NCBI GenBank assembly: GCA_037074705.1
Contig: CM073590.1
Coordinates: 42,245,895 to 42,309,894 of the forward strand
Length of the DNA stretch: 64,000 nt
Direction of reading: 5' to 3'
Source: Zhengitettix transpicula
Taxonomy: Eukaryota; Arthropoda; Insecta; Orthoptera; Tetrigidae
Shown here: positions 61,360 to 64,000 of the stretch, one piece after another
Layout of the letters: every line of letters begins with the position of its first letter
Position numbering within the stretch: the first letter of the stretch is position 1
Notes under the pieces: model-generated
The model's input: the letters and a program-made list of their open reading frames with translations, nothing else
Told to the model about the DNA's origin: nothing
Databases searched by the model: none
Made by a program: the position numbers and the translations under genes

Positions 61360-63170
61360 CAACATCTAGGAACGTCTTAAGAGTAAACGTACATTTTCAC
61401 TCGGTTATATACCGTTGATAGAGTGTATACTTGGGGATCGTTGCCTCAGTTCTTACAAAAATATCACACGAAAATAAACAATACAGTATGCCCGGAATTA
61501 CTATTTTTTAGTTATCAACCTTAATTGTTGGAAATCATACCTTATTACCTGTTGTGACATTAAAAAATTGTTGTTCTGCTTGTATTGTGTGTATTTCCAC
61601 ATTGCCACAACACCTGCCTGCAGTTACGGGAATTGTATTATCATTGGTAATTTCTTTTGAACACTTAATAAAATTAGTGGGTATTGATTGCAGTTCTCAG
61701 CGGTTGTTCTGCTGTCTCGTATATCAGTGCCGACGATCGTAAACGTCTACGGTGACGGATTAGTCCCAGCTTGTATTAATCCTTGGCTTTTACGGGCGTG
61801 TTTGTTTTGCCAGTTCACGTCTTAAAATTCGCTCCCAACTGACAAGATGCAACATACAATACGTATTTGTACGTTTTTAATTATGCAAGTTAACTTATTT
61901 TCTGTTTCTGTTCATTGCTAAGTTGGCGGATGTAATCTGATGAACACTTTGTACGCTCATCTTGTACGAAAAGAACATGAACAAAAATCTGAGTATTTAA
62001 ACTATTGCAGTTTTTTCCTAAGGTATGTCTGTAAAGATTCTATTTCACTTTCTATCTTTCGTGGCGGACTGAAACCCCTCAACAGTCATCCCGTTAGTGG
62101 AATAAAGACAGTGCAAGAAATCCTATAATGTATAATCTGTAATGTGGTAATCGCAAAACATTTCAATCAATTTTTGGTCATTCTGTAATTCATGTACCTT
62201 ATTCATTTTATAATATTGAAACGAATTTTGATTTACGTGTTTCGCGTCTAAATAGTATCTCTGCCACAAACATGTATTTTTGTACCATTATTACCCCGTC
62301 TCCAATTATCTTTCTCCTCCGTCTTTACCCTTTTAATTAGTCTCCCTTTTACCTTTCACTTTTAATCCACTATTCGTATGAATGTTAAAACAGTTGAGCT
62401 AACAGACCTGCATTGCTCCATTAAGTCCTTTAATTATTGAAAATTAACTGAAACACATAGTTCAAACAGTTTCTTAAAACGAAGAGGATTTTTTGTTTCA
62501 TATATCTTCCAGTGCATATTGCAGGATAACAGTAAATTATTAATCTAATCACAGAATGATGGACCGAAATTATTCAACATATATGCGAATTGAAGAAAAT
62601 AAATGTACGTTTTTTTTCCTGATTTTATACTGTACGATGAAAAGAGTGCTATACCTGAAAAGGGGTACATTATTTCAAAGAATAAAATAATTTCATTTTC
62701 CATAGATCCTCATGAGAAGCAAAGTTTCAGAGATGTTGAAAGAGTCATACACTTCCATTGTTTTGTACCTATATCTATTAATTAATAACTTAAATGCTCA
62801 AGAATCATTTATAGTATAACGAATCATCTATTTTTTCTGTATCAAATGATTAACATAATAATAAATTTGTTAAATTGTAAAATTAATATAATTATTATTT
62901 TCACTCGATAATATTTCAATGATGAACACTACCAATAGTTCACGTTAACCATTTACTGCAAAGCACCAAGATTCCGAGTTAATTAATAAATACAATTATT
63001 TTCTAAAACCTCATTTTCAGAGCAGGAGTAACTGAATAGAAATTTTTAATCTCCATTGAACAATTAATGTGCTAAATCTATCATTTGTTACTTTACATTA
63101 TTGATGAAGTGAGTGAAATGTACCATGTCATACTGACACTGGTAGTCCAAGACATTTAACGAAAATAATT
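61360..63170. other. AT-rich non-coding DNA
   Basis: Only short frames without motifs. Confidence 0.5.
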
Positions 63171-63179
63171 TTATAGCGA

Positions 63180-63850
63180 GTTCTGTCGGTTCGCGGGGCA
63201 GCTTTTTTTCATAAGAAACGTAGAGAATTTGGGGCGCTGCGGTTGTAATAGGAAGTTATCGCAATTTATTGTGCGACGCACGCTATGAGGTGTGTGTTTC
63301 CCCTCTCCCTCCGTCCCTTGGAGCTGGGTGTTATCTGCGCAAGCGCGAAGGCTGCTTGGCTGGCTGCCGTGGCCTACTGACCCGCTTTCTGCCCGCTGCT
63401 CGCCAGTCTGAACATGGAGTGTATTGCGTGCCAACCACTTTTGCCTCCTACCAGGTACAGATTCATCATTTACCAACTTTAACAATACTTTTTCCGCGTA
63501 GTTTTGCCTTGCTAACCGGCTAAGCTCTTGTTTTTGTCGCGCGTTTCTGAGGACACCACACGGATCTCCCCCCCCCCCTCTCCCTAATCGTAATGCATTT
63601 AGTAGCCGTGTGTCACCTGCGCCATCTAAACGCTCTTCGCAAACCTATACGAAGTAGGTAATTGCGGCCGTATTGGCGCGCAATCACGTGGCGTAGCGCC
63701 TAGTAGGTAACCCTGCCTGAGCCTCCCCAGGCTTATGCTATCAAGATTTGTCCGAGCTCTTCGCAGCAAATCAGGTACTGCGAACTGCGGCTCTACTTCG
63801 ATCCTCTCTGCGGTATCGAGTTTTCGACTTTTCAATGATAAATTTATATT
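63180..63850. promoter_or_regulatory. GC-rich island, possible promoter and first exon
   Basis: Two GC-rich blocks (63260-63450 and 63600-63830) have many CpGs. In the first, an ATG at about 63414 (GAACATGGAG) opens 40 nt that end at a possible donor CTACCAG|GTACAG (about 63454). In the second, GGCGCGCAATCACGTGGCGT holds an E-box CACGTG. Opposite-strand frames (63171-63485, 63626-63835) have no recognisable product. The call as a promoter rests on composition and one splice-like site. Confidence 0.3.
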
Positions 63851-64000
63851 TTAAGCTACTTGTGGTATTCGTTGACTGAGAAAGTGAAATTACAGGACTG
63901 AACTAGTACCAAATCTGGGTGTTATCTTCAAATAAACGGAGTTTTTTTTACTGTTATAGACACTAATGTTGTTATTTTGTTTAATACTTCTCATCTCGTA

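Noticed and set aside
1..64000. Complete rRNA, snRNA or functional tRNA genes; telomeric TTAGG arrays; bacterial or viral gene clusters
   Set aside because: Looked for by eye on both strands and not found.

Overview
The window looks like AT-rich nuclear DNA from an animal, most likely an insect. It has no operons, no long open frames and no bacterial-type genes. It has many (TA)n microsatellites, sparse GC-richer islands that look like promoters or first exons, consensus splice sites, and many decayed retroelements. My impression that the GC-rich poly(A)-ended repeat resembles cockroach or termite (Blattodea) DNA is from memory and untested. No complete protein-coding gene can be supported. 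Most ATG-to-stop frames are short, low-complexity, or lie inside repeats.

The first 11 kb is dominated by transposon debris. A Penelope-like element (PLE) fragment at 2905-3189 encodes a GIY-YIG endonuclease end and is followed by its 3' tail (about 3270-3575). A second tail lies at 4610-4760. A PLE reverse transcriptase at 6520-8140 is split by a nested insertion at about 6920-7850. The insertion belongs to a family of LTR-like units that recurs at 8590-9400, 9640-10650 and 27771-28490; three of the four carry tRNA-Lys-like 3'-end sequence. From 11 to 35 kb the sequence is mostly AT-rich non-coding DNA, with two copies of a GC-rich poly(A)-ended retroposon (14451-14894, 18834-19186), a third 3'-less copy on the minus strand (32250-32568), more PLE tails, and a convincing short coding exon at 20840-20934 (plus strand).

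From 35.6 to 38.1 kb there are CpG-rich islands. The larger ends in a splice donor directly after an ATG (36641-36648), so it is the best candidate for the promoter and long 5' leader of a real gene whose coding exons lie beyond or within the next tens of kilobases. Two TATA-box candidates (42254 and 43797) and other GC-rich islands (48.17-48.33, 49.78-50.2, 63.2-63.85 kb) follow. Two more retroposon copies lie at 42645-43134 (plus) and 50930-51474 (minus).

Two signals stand out. First, many PLE-type tails carry a hammerhead-ribozyme-like core (CUGANGA, a stem, then GAAAC and ACGUY), several arranged head-to-head as inverted pairs (44003-44385, 54661-54803, 33878-33955). Second, the five GC-rich retroposon copies share small hairpins in which stem bases change in compensating pairs while loops vary, which suggests a structured RNA. 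All identifications come from reading alone; no database search was possible.
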